Shown: positions 1 through 35,380 of the stretch, one piece after another
How the letters are laid out: each line of letters opens with the position of its first letter
How positions within the stretch are numbered: position 1 is the stretch's first letter
NCBI RefSeq assembly: GCF_030463565.1
Contig: NC_134655.1
Span: 3,794,372 to 3,858,371 of the forward strand
Source: Pelecanus crispus
Taxonomy: Eukaryota; Chordata; Aves; Pelecaniformes; Pelecanidae
Direction: 5' to 3'
Length of the DNA stretch: 64,000 nucleotides
The notes under the pieces: model-generated
What the model was told of the DNA's origin: nothing
What the model saw: the letters and a program-made list of their open reading frames with translations, nothing else
Database searches by the model: none
Position numbers and translations under genes: made by a program

Positions 1-140
1 TGCAGACTGCCTCCCCGGGGAAATAAATGGCTGGACTGAGCAGCCGCTCTGCGGTGTCCCAGGCTCCCGACGTCTGTGTGTTCCCCACCTGGATGCTGCC
101 TGAACCAGGTCATTGTTTTCCATTCCCCAGAGCCAAGTAA

Positions 141-21564
<21,424 letters not shown>

Positions 21565-24500
21565 GTAAAGCTATCTTAACACCCGCTGGAAAACTTAGCC
21601 AATTATTTGTAATTGTTTGCTCTCACCTGATTCAGCATTACTATTTCCTTTCTATCCACAGGTGGAAAAAAAAGTGTATAATGATTTATGTTAGCCTATT
21701 TTATAGCCATCTGCACCTTTTTTAGTTTACTTTTTTTACACTCACAAATACTAAACTAAAGGTTTCACTGTTTATAAGGTCACTATAAACCACAGGAACC
21801 CCTTTGGATGCAGGCTTAGTCTTCAAACCCCACCGACTTCAGACACGCTGGTGGCTGAGTAGAGGATTTCTCCAGTGCTGTCATCATCATCCCACCGCCA
21901 CTGGCTTATCGCTGCTGCTATCCACCACGATCAGCTCTACGTCCTCCTCGGTTTTCCTTGTCAACACAACCAGCTGGTGAGCAGTGGCTTAGCAGGAGGC
22001 TGAGAATCATATTTAAATTTTTTTTTAGAAAGGGTTTTAGGTTATAACTGGCTTTTGTTTTCTTTAAGCAATATGACCTCTGATCCTTTCAGTTGTGGGG
22101 GGTTTTTTCAGGTTGTTTGTTACATTAATATTGTAAATGGTTACTGAATAGGAGACCCCTTTGATCATCCAGCTAGAACATGTTATGATTTGCTTATTTA
22201 CCTAACTCCCATAAGAAATAATAACATTCCGGTTAGGCTGAGAGTGAAAGCCAGCACCTGGCCTTGCTACCAACTTCTGTGTAGATGAACTGACCCAAAA
22301 CCAGCTGTGGCTGCTTGAAACACCAACCTCAGTGTGGTTCTCATATTCCTAAAGGGCTGAACCAAAACCCAGCCCTGAGCCTTGCCCTTCCACTCCACCC
22401 CTTGAGCTGTAGCTGTTATTTGAAATTCCTCATCTTACTTCCACTGCTGCGTTCACGTTTTGCCGGGTCTCTGACTGAGGTCAGGCTTTAGGAAAAAACA
22501 CATCCTCCTGGTATATGGCAAGCGCTAAGAGAGCTCGTCTTCCCTGGGCCTGTGAGCTGCATTTCTGAACAGCAACCTAAGTGATCGCAGCTCAAACTGC
22601 ATCTGGCAGCCCGGAAAGTCTCTGCAGTTCATTTTCTAAGGTGCAACAAAAAGGAGTGTGGCAGTAGATGTTATCTTTTATTTCCCCAGTTGTGGTAGAG
22701 TCTGGACAGGGCCTAGCACTGTTACTGCTTTTGTCCTAAGGAGCATGAGAGAGGGGAAAAGACGACCCCATCAAGGGCAAAATGGTTGAATTTTTAACAG
22801 TGATTTTTTTTTTTTTTTAACAATGTGATACTTGAACTTTCTTCTGAGGTGTTGCTAAGAAACACATATGATTGGCACTTACCACCACTTCAGAGCTGTT
22901 ACTAGTCAGCTGCTTTCTTAGAGGAAGCAAGTCCTGACCGGGAGCTCAGAAATAACCTTCCCGTATGACAGAGCTTCGTTACTGCGCTCGTGCAGTCACG
23001 TTCAAAGCTCTGTTCCCAGGAGAGGTTACATGAGCTGGAGCATATCCCAAGGGTGGTTGCCAAAAATCACCTCTTCTCTGAGCAGAGTTGTGAATTCCAT
23101 TTGCAGAAGCACAATGCTGGAAAATCTACACCTATATCATGGCACAGGTCAGATTTTACCAGCAAGGGGCAGGAGGAGAAGGGTTTCTCACTACAGCAGT
23201 GAGATGCACTACACAGAAGAGATGCTGGGATGCCTGCAGCTGGATACTCCACCCAAGTTTTAAACCTGGCTCCCTCCTCTTCCTTCTTAAGGAAAACAAC
23301 CTTGTTGGGTTTTCGCTTTGGGCACCTATACAGCATTACCTAAAGGTCATGATGGAACACACCTAAATCACAGAAAGATAACTGTGAACAAGGCAGCTGG
23401 CTCCTGTAGCAGGGTTGCAGATGCCAACAGACTGGACGCATGGGAAGCTTTCAGTACAGACCTCGAGGTGGAGACCATGGCTCTAGGCCAGCTCTGGTGT
23501 CAAGAAAAATGAGCAACTAGGAACAGAGACTCAAAAATTTTTCTGTATTCCTTGCTTATAAGTGACACCAGTCTTCTTGCCAGCATGCAGTATAAATCCC
23601 AAAATATTTAAGCCTCTAGATGTGTTAGTTAAGGCAGAGTGAAAAGCATTTTTGTACCAACAGATTTCAGGCCTTCATCCTAATTGCAGGGTTAGAGTTG
23701 TCTTTGAAAACTGCATCTCCTCTTCCTTTATGACAGGCTGAGCAAACTGACATTGGCGCTACGCAAGGAGACTTGCAAAATCTGAGGGTCAGAAGCAGCT
23801 TGCTGATCATTCGTGAAGAAATCCAGCACCCCTGTCTTTTAAGAGGCAAATCCATCAATACACGAGAGCTGCAGTCAGAACCAACGGAAAGCAATTCTCA
23901 AAGCAGCTCACAATAAAAGCCCTACAGTTTAATAAAGCAAACTGAGCACTTTTCTGGAAAGATGAACATTAGCGAGAGCTGCTACAGGGGGCTAAAGGAA
24001 AGGGTTTGAATCATTTTATGCTTCACCTAACCACACTGCAGTTTATGAACTCTACTTGACATGGGGCCAGCAAATCTTCATGGTATTTCCTGTGTAACAA
24101 GTAAGAATGAAAAGAATTCACATATGGTTATGCAGATTAAATCAACTGAGTCTGAGGCTGGGACAGAAGCGGGGTTCATATCCTTGGACAGCAGAAAGGC
24201 TTTTAAGTTTTCCACAGGAGCAAGCACACTGCTACTGGCGATGATTATATTGTGTCACTGAAACACAGCACTGCATTAACAGGTACAAATAACAAAATGA
24301 AACGGAATTAACTCCGCAGTGGTGCCCCCCCGAAAATGTAAAAATGACACCGGGCAGTGCAAATCCCTTCTGTGCAAACTGCGTGAGTCGTGTTCCCCCG
24401 CCGCGTCCTGAAAGGGCAGGGGCAGGAACCGCCACATTGGAATGGCATGATGGATAACACAGTCTGCAAAAATCTTTCGGTAACGTTATGTTACAGGCGA

Positions 24501-25504
24501 GAGGTACGTCACATGGCTGCCTGGCTGCGGCTCCCCTGGGATTTGTTTCATGACTCAGATAATTCCTGGCTCCCAGCTATGAGCTAGTTTGAGCTGATTG
24601 TGGAATTCAACACAAATATTTGATTTGGCTGCGATTAATACATGTGTCCAGGAGTTTGCAAAACTGTCACATTGGTCTCCCAAAAGGCAAAATTCTGTTT
24701 GATTGCATCTATGCATCCCCTTTGGTAGCAATAGATTTTATAGCAGCTGGTGAATTATTATTATTATTACTCTCAAACAGGAGCTTCAGGGGAGGGAAAT
24801 TAAAGTATCTTGTGAAAAATACATTCGATAAGCAAAAACTGTTTTTTCTTAATTCACTTGCAGTCACAGTATTTGGGATTTCACTAGCATTTTTCCATTT
24901 TCAATCGCTCAGAAAGAAACCAAGTTTTAGTGAAAGTTATTCTTTCCTTCAGAGAAATCAGTGAGCTGCCCCTGTGCTGTCTGTGCAAGCGACCAGAGTA
25001 GGAGCTGATGGGACACTTCGAGCTTCTCCTGGGAGGAGTTACACTTTTCCTTGGCTTGGGTTCAAGATGCACAGCTGTGCTCCAACTGGTACACGCCTGG
25101 CCTTTATTCTGTGGGCTTCAATAATAATCCTTATACAGATGCAAGGAATTTGGAATTAGGAATAGTAAAGATCTCAACCACTTGCCCTTTCTTTAGGTTT
25201 CTTGCTCTTGAAGTTGCTGTGTTTCTCACCTCTCGTCCCCAGTGTCATTTTCACCTGGCTTTTTAAAGCAGCACACCTACAAATGATCACCAATTAAAAA
25301 GTTAACAAAGAACATCCAGGGTTAAGAATATCAAATAGAGCTAGGAGGTGTTTGTACTCAGGTCAGAGATTAAAGAAGTTGTTTCAGAAACAAGAAATTA
25401 ACTGACATATCTCTGCGGATTATTTGGATAATTGCATTTGTATATTATTCACTTACTGGTATAGATGTAAATACTCAAGTATTTGTATACGTGGTCCCTA
25501 CAGA
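21565..25504 (+). other. TRPC5 3' untranslated region and 3' flank
   Basis: No coding sequence follows the TRPC5 stop. The first canonical AATAAA hexamers on this strand that I find are at 23912-23917 and 23931-23936, so the 3' UTR may be about 2.4 kb. Further hexamers lie at about 26061 and 28849-28857, so a longer UTR is possible. The end cannot be fixed without transcript data. Confidence 0.5.
23912..23936 (+). terminator. Candidate TRPC5 polyadenylation signals (two AATAAA)
   Basis: Two canonical hexamers lie 13 nt apart, about 2.35 kb after the stop codon, in the sense orientation. They are the first pair downstream of TRPC5. Their use is inferred from position only. Confidence 0.4.
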
Positions 25505-25740
25505 GGAAGCATGCGCAGCGGTCAGAGCACAGGATTAGAGAACAGCACTCCTGAGGTCTGTTCCCAGCTCTGCCACCGACTCACCTGTGACCTTGGGCAA
25601 GTCACTCAGCCTCTCTAATGCCTCAGTTTCCCCATCTGTAAAATAGGGATAATAATACTTACCTACCTCGCAGGGGGGGTTAGTTCATTATTTATAAGCA
25701 CTTTCAGATCTTCAAATTAAAGGCGCTATATACAGCAAGT
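25505..25740 (+). repeat. MIR-type SINE (MIR1_Amn-like), well preserved
   Basis: A tRNA-derived head (gcggtcagagcacagg...gttcccagctctgccac) is followed by the MIR core (gaccttgggcaagtcactcagcctct, ctcagtttccccatctgtaaaat, ggataataatacttacctacctc). It ends in an L2/CR1-like tail (aaaggcgctatata). This layout is that of ancient amniote MIR elements. The family name is from memory. It lies between TRPC5 and ALG13. Confidence 0.85.
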
Positions 25741-28700
25741 AGTTAATATTCGTAGCAGTAGTATGTACTTTTATTTTCTTACAACTAATTCAGGTTAGGA
25801 TTTAACTGTATGTCCGTTATGATAGTTTTCCACGTAGAAAACTAGCATGGTTTCCCACAAAGGGAATTTAGGGGACTTCTGCGGTAGACAGAGAGCAGGA
25901 GCAGCATACTCTGGAAGCCTAAACTCTAACACCCTGGCTTTTTGCGATTTATGTCTCACCCTTATGTCACCTTACTGTATTTGTGTTTCATCCTTTTTCT
26001 GACAGTACATATAACATAATTTTTAGCAGAAACAGTCACTGTAAATATTAAGAGTATTTAAATAAATATATTCATGTATAAATATAAAACCTTACCTTTT
26101 AAAGAGGTTAAAATTGGTTGATGCAACAGACTTCTAAGCACGGGGAGGTTCCACAAGCAGCCCAGCACTGATGCACGTGCACGCAGCGGGATACTGGAGT
26201 AGGGCTATAGGAAAATTTCACCATGTCATCACCTCCTTAGCATTCATTTTTCACCCCATCACTGGCAAGGCCAGCAAGTCAGGCAGGTGACGAGGAGTCA
26301 CAGGAGGGTGCGCAATGCGCTGGGGCAAAGGGAGGCCGTGGCCCTGCTGCCCGTTTTGCTCCGAGGAGCAGGATAAGGCAGCTCCCGCAGACGCACCCCA
26401 GGCAGTGGTCTGTCACCAACGCGACGCGACGGCCGCTGGAGGAACCTTTCCACAGCGGGAGACTCTCTCCTGTGACAAGGGGGTTCTTCGCCTTGATTTC
26501 TCTGTAGGTACAATGTGTTTTTCTTTAGTGCTTACTCAGGATAAAGGTCTTTGGTTTGAGTTACAGGAGCTCTAAGATTTGACTTGCACGGTAAGGGCTC
26601 TATGAGCATTCTGAGCTCCCTTCCAGGAACGCGAGCAGTTGCAGGGTATCTGCACCGGATATGTGGACAGTAACTAATAGCGTAAGCAGGGATCTAATTT
26701 ACTGCTGGGTTTTCTAGCAGTTAGAAAACGACATGAGCACCTGCTGCTCTCAACACCATTAAGTTATGTCCCACTTCCCTTGGGACTTCTCAGCTTTGCT
26801 TTGGTATTTCTACTTTCCTTTTCAAAAGGCCAAAATCCCAAAGAAAAGCATATTTCAATTAACCAGGAAGAGGTGCAATTTTGGTTTAATTTCTGGCCGA
26901 GTTCTCCTTCAACCAGTTAACTTGTCCTGCAGCGTGCTAACACTTTTCCACAAATACATCTGTGAGAAAGCTCTGCGCAGCCTCAAAGGCTGCTTTCCAA
27001 AGAAACAGGATCCCCCTCCCACCTCCGCTGCAATTCCACAGTCAAAGAGAATGGCAAAAAATAAGCAAAAACATCCAAAGCACTAGGGTTGCCTGGAATG
27101 AATGAAAGTTGTTACCCGACTAAGGACTCTTGGAGCTGGCTTTGGGGTGGATGCACTGTAAGGACCTGTTCCTCGCAGGGGGGACTTCCCAGCCCCAGCC
27201 AAGGCAGGCAGCACAGCTGGTTGCAGCCTGCCCAGGTGTGCTGGAAGCATCAGTGACTCTCATTCATGTAGCAGTAAAATTAATTGGAATCGGTGAGACT
27301 ACAGTGAATAATAAATCAGCTCACTGGAGGAGCATCTAAAATAAACTGTTACCAAAATAAATCTCTAGTTTTCAGTGAATGTGTAACTTGAAACAAAACA
27401 ACTACAAAGTCAATCCCTTCCTGGATTTTTTGGTTTTGGAGGAGGTGGGGAGCACTCTGGGCTAGCCACATTAGCATATTTTCTAAACATTTGTAATTTG
27501 ATGCCATTTCATTTTCACACTTCTTTCCCCATTTCAGGCCATTACACTTTTACAAACAAGTCATTTATATATTACTCACATAATTGCCTCCACCCAGAAC
27601 AACTACTGCTCTGGAATAAATTCATGACCAAGAATTATTGTTTTAAAAAAAGACAACATGCTTTATCTAAAAGAGTTATTTAAAAGGCAGAAGTGTTTGA
27701 TCCTTATCTTCTGAATATTTTATAGTATTTCATGCTTCAGGGAAACACTTTTACCTGCTCTGGTTTTTTTGGGGTTGTTTTTTGGGTTTTGGGTTTTTTT
27801 GTTTTTTTTTTTTTTTTTTAAGGTGTGTGAAACAAAGCATAAATCCTGACCATAACAGCAACAGAAACCCCCTAAGCTAGCTCAAACCACTCACAATTTT
27901 AAAAGCCAAACTGATCTTGCAGTTCTTGGTTTACATACAGCCCCTTCTCATGGCTCACCAACTACAGAAAATGGTTCAGCCCATTCCTCCTGGCTAGCAT
28001 GTCCTCCTTCAGCATGGCTTATTTTGTTTATTTTGGGGATTCCCCCCCCCCCCCCATTTAAAGCATTTCCATATCAGCAGTACCTCCTAAGCCAGAAGAA
28101 ATGATGTGCTTAGGACAAGACGTGATCAATCAAGGAGCTGGCCTTTTAGCACATTAGCTAACAGAGAACACTGTGATACCTTTAGCCAACAGAGTGAAAT
28201 GCCTTTTGACTATAAATAGCTGTTTTTGAGCAAGGGGGCACTTTTTGGTCTAGCTATTTTTTGGGTATTGTACAGTCTTATTTAAAAACTACTGAATGTG
28301 TTTATAAGGTAGGTCTGGGAACTAGAGGGCTAGAGATCTTTGAGAAGCAAAGGGTAGTAGCAGACGCTTAAGTACTCTATTTTCTATATGGCAAGCCCTA
28401 GAGATCTGGGCTTACTCTGCAAACAGTTTTTTTAGCAATCGAATTTTAATATCAAATTAAATCTTCATTTAAAAAAGCTATCACAGAAATGGCTTCACAC
28501 CTAAGCATATTTTAAAATGCCGTTTTATGTCATGAGATAAAAAAGGTGAGGCTTTTTTTTCCTCCTCCTCCTCATTATAGTTTTGGTCAAAAACTTGAAG
28601 GCCTTTTCCAGGCAAAAAAGCTTTGTAAGAATTTTGCGTATGTAAAGACGGAGTGGGGACCTCAGCATTTGCCAGTGGAGTAGTAACAGCCACCCCTAGA

Positions 28701-31700
28701 GAAAGGGGGGGGAGAAAAGGGGAAGAGCAAAAAGCAAAAACAAATACTTAGTTTTATGTACTTTTCTACTTGCATCTCTTCTGTCTGTAGTGCATACTCC
28801 ATGTCATACCCTCATATAACATGTAAAAATGAAATTATGTACATAATAAATAAAATTATTTATTTTATGTGTATTTTTAGCTTAACTGTAAACTGAGAAA
28901 AATAAAAAGCATTTAATTTTTTTCCCAAAAATGTATGCCTATTGAAATTCAAGGTGTTTCTACCTTTTCAGATGTAACATTTCCAGCTGCCTATTGATAA
29001 TAAACATTTATGAAGAGCAACAGATCTGACATTTTACAGTTTTTTTTAAAATCATGATCAGCACAGACTTCTCAAGGGCTGTCAGAGGGCTTACAGGCTC
29101 CAATTCTGTAGAGACTGATATTGGTATTTACATAAAAAAGACATGGCACGGTCCTGCTTACCTGCAATGAAGTTGGCCGCCCAAATTTGAGCAAGTGTTG
29201 ATGGGCAAGAGCTGAACACCACCTGGCTGTAAAAAAACCCAACCCAAACCCATTCACTGTATCGTGTCTCCAACAGAAAACAGCAAACCACTGGAAGTGT
29301 TAGTAAATAAAATGCACCACATAAATGAAATTACTCCTGTACAAAGAAGTCTAAGTAAGTGTAATTCCATTTTAATTTGCTCCCCAAAGATATCCTTCGA
29401 CCAGCACAACTACATCAGCCACACTGGATACAGCAATATAGCTAATGCTGTAAGAGAGTCATTAAGCAACAATATACAACTGCATTAACATAATTTGCTC
29501 ATGTAAAGCTGTCCTCGAAGCAAATCTCATTAAAGTACTGGAGGCACGCAGATACATTTCAAAAGGCTTCCATCAACTACCAAAGGCTCTTGGGTCAAGC
29601 CTCCAGTAGAACAAGAGTTTCCTCAAGTTAAACAATGGCCACTGTCCCTTTCCTTGAAACGCAGAAGATTGCTGCACAAGGCAGACAACATGGACACACG
29701 CAGAAATAAACACAGTCCGTGCCAAAAGCTGTAGCAGAGCCCAGAACCACAGTGACCCACAGCTACAGAATCTTAAATACCCACCTAAAGACAGAAGGCT
29801 ACTTTTTTTTTTTTTTTTTTTTAAATAGAAAAGGACATTTCGAAGTTGGATGTGCACATTCCCACTCACATCAGAAAGCCTAGAAGTTCAAAGTTAAGGC
29901 AGCCTGAATCCCCAGTTGTGCTTCCTATTGCGGAAACGGGAACGGAACTACACCTGAAAATGACTTCCATGCCCTCAACCATCCCTGCAGAGGCAGACAG
30001 GCATGCCACCACAGAAAATACCAGATTTGACCAGGGAGGGAGGTGGAAAGCAGGGGAAGAAGTTTCACAGTGTATTTTATCTCCCCTTACTTGCGCTTCC
30101 AGAAAAGTAACACAAATCATGCATTCACATAATCACCACAAGCATTAAAACAAGCATTTTTTGCTTTCGAACTATGACAAGTATTAAAAAAGTACTGGTT
30201 TAAAAAGAGTCAGAAACCACAGTTTTAGATTTGATTGGAAAAGGCAAATAGGCAGGGTAGGGAACAGGAAAAATATATAACGGAGAGGATAGAGGGAGTT
30301 AGATGGGCCATTAACTTCATCATTGGAAGATATTTCACTTTCTCTTAAAAGACCATTTTCTCTAACACAACAAAGTCAAGCAGTTATCACAGCTATGAGA
30401 ACAGAATGACACTTATCGTGGGGTAAACCCCAGCACCCCAAAGCTAGTGGCAAAATGTTCACCTGCTCCAGGGAAGGCAAGGTTTAGCATCTGGAATAAA
30501 AGTATTGCCATAAACTGAGCCTAACACATCAAAGCACGCCGTCGGGACTCAGGCACGTGTTCCTGTTAACTGCAGATCGCCACACTTACAGAGATGACTA
30601 AATTGCAGTAACTGCCTGTGTACGTGCTCTTAGCCTACGGCTCATACTGGCCAAACTATTTCATACTTGCTGCAACTCAGCTGACTGTGAAATCTGGTAA
30701 GCAGCAGCGACTTGATCATGTGTAGGAGTTTCTAGACACAGGCCTGCTCTGCAAAATTTAAACTCTGGTCTTATTTCAAAGCTATAAAGGTCCAAGGGGT
30801 TTATCTTCCTCCCTTATGAAAAAGGCAGTTACTTGGAAGCCTGGGTCTAGATTTATATGTTATCTTCCACATATAATGCAGTCTTTGATGGTGTAATTTT
30901 ATACAGAAGAAAGGTATCCAGCAGCACTGCAGAGAGAACTGGAAGCTAAGAGCAAAACAAAACAACTGAGCTAAAACCCAACTTGCCGTAGGCATCAGTT
31001 TGGTGTTCTTATGTGACCAAGGCAAAAACAGAGCACAGGAGCGACAGCCCAGCAAGCTAATGCTGGCAGGCAGAATCAGCATGGTTTTTCTCTACAGTAT
31101 TTATCATAATAATCTTCAATAACAGATGGATTTTACAATTCAAAAGACTTCAGAAAAAGACTCGCGCCTCTAGCGAACAGCAGTAATGCAACGGACATTA
31201 AGGCACCCAGACTAAAGCAGGACTGGCGTTACTCGGGCTGCGGAGGAGGCTGTAGGGTGCAGGACAGAGGAGGGGGAGCGGGGCATGCACCAGGAGGGCA
31301 GCACTCACAGCCTGACCGCAACAGGACACAGGCTTCACACATCCCTTGGTGCAAGAACCAAGCACCTCTGCCAAAATACCATGCTTTTAGCTTTACTGTG
31401 TAGCGAGTGGTGCTCAGAGAACAGATGTGCACTCTAGTGTCCGGCGACCTGCAGGCAGAGTCAGACCAAAGCCTGCTCCTTCTAAGGGCAGAAAGATTTG
31501 CAGCAGTTTAGAAGAGACTGACATACTTAAAAACACAAGAAGCTCACACCTCAAAGCACAAGAACTACGGCTGATCACCGCTTCTTTCATCCTGTGGTTT
31601 CAGAAGAGAAGAGGCTTGGCTCTGAGACTGTTTATAAGGGCTACGAAATCAGAAGTGCTCACATCTGAAGAGAGCGCTCTGTGGCGCTGCCAGCTCACAG

Positions 31701-31964
31701 ATCCTTCCTGCACAGCCTTCAGGTGTTAATTTAATTTGAGCCCCTGCCTTTCATATACGAAAACATGGTGTGGAAAAGAAGGCGGCAAGCATGACTAGCA
31801 CAGACTTGGCTGCACGACTCTTCTGTTCTGTTCTCCCTTTTAAAGGCTTGAAAACCCATCCACAAAAAATAAAGAAAAATGAAAAACACATTTCAGGATC
31901 AAATCCTTGCTTTAAAAATGCATTATTATGCAACATACTTCAAGAAGCCAAATAAAGAAAGGAA

Positions 31965-31995
<31 letters not shown>

Positions 31996-34043
31996 TCAAT
32001 CTGAAGGAAAATAATTGTGCCCAATAGAAATCAATACTCATGGATTTTTCTGTGCTTCTGTTCAAATATAAAACACACTGATGGCTGCAAGCTATATCCC
32101 ACTACCCCCCCTTCATGGCAATTTTCTGCTGAGCATGAAAAACACAGAGCATGGGTCTGGTACCAAGTTGCAACAGAGCAATGATCAAACGGTGTGCCAA
32201 AGTAAACAAGTCTGGATGGTCACCAGGCTGACGCTGGGCTCCCCACAAAGAAGACCCTGAGCCCACGTCTTGGCACCTGCAGACCACATATACACACACA
32301 CCCTCCAACAACAACAACAAAAACCCCAAAAAAACCCAACCCTCTCAAACAAACCCCCGGAATTCTGTGTAATTTTGATGTGAATTATCTTACAGCCTCT
32401 GAAAAGGCAACTGTTTTGTAGCAATTAGCTGCTGAACACTTAACCGCAAAACTGGGAATATTAGTATAGGGACATTGCAGCCAGACCTAGTAATCTCTAG
32501 ATGAGGAAATGGCTTGAAGTATGAAGCAGTTAGCTGTGTTTTAGGTAGAGCTGTGGCTTTTTTGGCAGCTGTTTTTGTAAGTGATGTAGAGCTATTGTAG
32601 TGCAACACAACTCTGGAAAGCAGAATTGAAAATAAAAGACTCCAGCATTCACTTAAATTTCTGTACCATTCTAAGCTCTTTTGCTGTTAATAAAAAGGCA
32701 GCATTTCCTGACCTATGGAGAGTATTCATCAGCCAGCTCCAGGACACGCTGCTAACTGTTCCCCACAGGCCCTACTTGTTAGTTCAAAATTAACAGTGTT
32801 TCTAATTTAACCAAAAAAAAAAAGTTTACTTCAGGAGACAAAACTAATACCAGAAGATAAAACACCGACACTTATCTGTGCTAACCATTTGTGTAGAAAA
32901 AAGCAAGGCTGTCTCAGTGACAGTAGAAGAAAGGAGGCATTATTCATAGCTAAAGCCTGAAAGTGGAAGATACTCACTTTGGTGCTTGACAGCAACTGTT
33001 TAGGATATGACAGATGGCACTCGTGACTGAGGTGGAAACACACTTGATGACTCCATCATGGAGACTGTACTTCTTAAGTCTGTTCCATTTTAAAGTTCAT
33101 AAAATAAGTCACATGCTTTACTGGTTCCTTTAAGAGGTTAGTCTAGTAAATGCTTTTTCAGAGAAAGGAGGAAAAAAAAATCCTGTGGTATCTTCTGCCT
33201 TTTCCAAGAAATGTCTGTGCAAGTTGAGTGCTCCTCCAGAGGCAGAAATACAAAGGCCAAGGTCCTAACTGCCACCAATTACACTTTGTAATATCATTCT
33301 GTGTGCATATTTGTCTTTTTTTTTTTTTAAACCAGCACAGCACCTCATCATCAAATCAGCTATTCAGAGGTCATTTTCATCATGCTTTGACTGTTTACCT
33401 GTCTCCTCCATCTTGAAAAGCCATTACTAAATTGTTAAGCACAGCAATTGGAGATTTGAGGAGACAAACCAGAAGCCAAGCTTGCAACCCTCTGGACAGA
33501 GAATTATATTAGCATCTTCCCTTAAGGAGAAAAAAAAAAAAGTTTAAGAGTTTAAGGAAACAGGATCAACACCAAAAGTGCTGCATGAATTTAAGATAGA
33601 ACTGTAGGGAGTCACTTTTTCCTACTATGTTTTTGCTTCCATGGTTACTTAAAAGGGATACCGAAGGAAATACACTTTTCCCCCCTCCCAATTCTGCAGT
33701 GAATCTGCTTTTCACCAACACTTAGCTATGTGCAAAGGAAAAGGGGTGGGGGGGGGAATCACTAACAGCATGGGGCGACAGAGTTCATTTCAACTTTGGC
33801 AAATAGCAATTGTGCCACAGTCTGAAGCTACTGACGTCATCTCCTTATCTGAAACAGGCTGCGTTTTAATTTGGAGGACTCAAGTTCCCTACAAGAACTG
33901 GCAGCCATGACTTTCAGAATCTAGCTCAGAGACCCAAATACTGAAGTCATGTGAAAGTCAAGAAGATTTGTTAAATACGTGTCTTTGCTGGTTTTCAAGG
34001 CCTCCGGTGCTCATTTCTGGAGTTACTTTTGCCCTCTGGCAAC
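25741..34043. other. Intergenic region between TRPC5 and the ALG13 duplicate block
   Basis: AT-rich sequence without a recognisable gene. It contains a T/G-rich tract (about 27766-27822), a C14 run (28044-28057), a T20 run (29803-29822), an AATAAA followed by an A-run (31951-31989) and an A/C-rich segment (about 32305-32358). Open frames on both strands are short and unlike known families. Part may be a long TRPC5 3' UTR. Confidence 0.55.
33963..34013. repeat. Left member of a direct repeat bracketing the ALG13 duplicate
   Basis: A sequence of 51 nt beginning aagatttgttaaa lies just outside piece A and resembles 38211-38262 at about 80% in the same orientation. The matching flanks of the parental pieces (before 51408 and after 48750) lack it. 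I do not recognise it as a named family. Confidence 0.6.
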
Positions 34044-35004
34044 AAGATTTCCAAGGTTGAAGCAGAGGTGGTAAGTCAGAAGTTTCTCCCACCAGGCCTC
34101 TAGTAGGATGGCAGAGTTTCCTGCGAGATGCATCTTTCCCCAGGAAATGTAATATTCCTTTACTAAACAAGACAAGGAAGAGACAGAGAAAAGGCTTTGG
34201 CATTGACAATAACAAAGTCACTGAATGAACATGAAAAACTATTCGGCAGGAGCTGCAGGTATATAGTCTAGCAATGGGGAGGAAAAGCTAGAAAGCTGTA
34301 TTGATTTCATGTCGGAAAAAGAAAAAAAGTTGCAGGACAATCTGTCCCTGTTCCTTGACACTCTTGGAGGAAAATCAGAGCCAAGACTACAGTGAGAACA
34401 AATTAAAAAATGGCTGCTGCTCAAACAGCCCTGAGCAGATCCCCTCTCTCTCTCATTTAAATACACCTCCAACAGTTGTTAACTTCACTGCTTCAACACA
34501 GGAAAAAACAAAAAAATTTCAAGCCTACCACGTTTTTTTTAAAAAAAAAGATCTGCTTTCCTATTCAAACACCTAAACACCAATTTCATAGCATATCCAG
34601 CTTTGTACTAGGCTTAGACTACAAACACAGGAAAAAGATTCATTTTAAAGCTTAACAATACACTGTGCCACTTCACCTACAAGCCGACAGAAAGACTCTT
34701 CTAAGAGAAGGCTACATTTGGAATTTTCTCCCATGTCTGTAGCAGAAGAAACTGTTTTGGGAACAACGTGCTAGCCCCAGACATCACAACTATAAATTCA
34801 TAGGAACAAGCCAGGCTGTCACTATACAGCTTCTGAATCTAGTTACACAAACGATAACTTACAGTGTGGCAAACAAGTGAAAAGCTTTCTCCCACAATAT
34901 TTAGAGCTAGACAGACATCCACAGCACATTTGTACAGTGCATTTGTACAGCGTCCCCCACCCCCACCTTGAGAGGTTTTAACATACCCCTTGTTCATAAC
35001 TTAC

Positions 35005-35161
35005 TGGCAAAGCAGGAAAAGCACTGTCATCCTCTCCTTCAATTTCATAGAAAGTTATAGTTTCTTCTGGTCCTTGAGGCTCCTCTCCATTCTCTGGTAC
35101 AAACCCATACTGACATTCCTTATTCACACACTGCATCTGACGGCGGCTACGGCTGTACGAG
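35005..35161 (-). pseudogene. Duplicate of ALG13 exon 13
   Basis: Identical to the exon at 52368-52524, including the flanking acceptor (tttaaag) and donor (gtaagtt). It still encodes the [17 protein letters not shown] stretch in an open frame. It lies downstream of the ALG13 stop, so it is not normally reached. Its splice sites look usable. Confidence 0.9.
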
Positions 35162-35380
35162 CTTTAAAAACAAGAAAGGAGGTCAAGAATCACCGTTATC
35201 TGCGGGTTCACCTTGGATTCGGTGCTCCATTTTAACTCTGTTCTTTTTGGAGACGCACAATAAACCCCTTGTTTCGTTCCTGTGCTGCTAACAGCCAACT
35301 CAGCCCTCCACAGACCTCTCCCACCACCCTCCCCAGCTCTTTTAGAGCAAAGTTTTGTAAAGAGGTTTACATGCACTTAC

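Noticed and set aside
29803..29822. T20 run as the tail of a minus-strand retrocopy
   Set aside because: No AATAAA at a suitable distance and no coding match beyond it on the minus strand.
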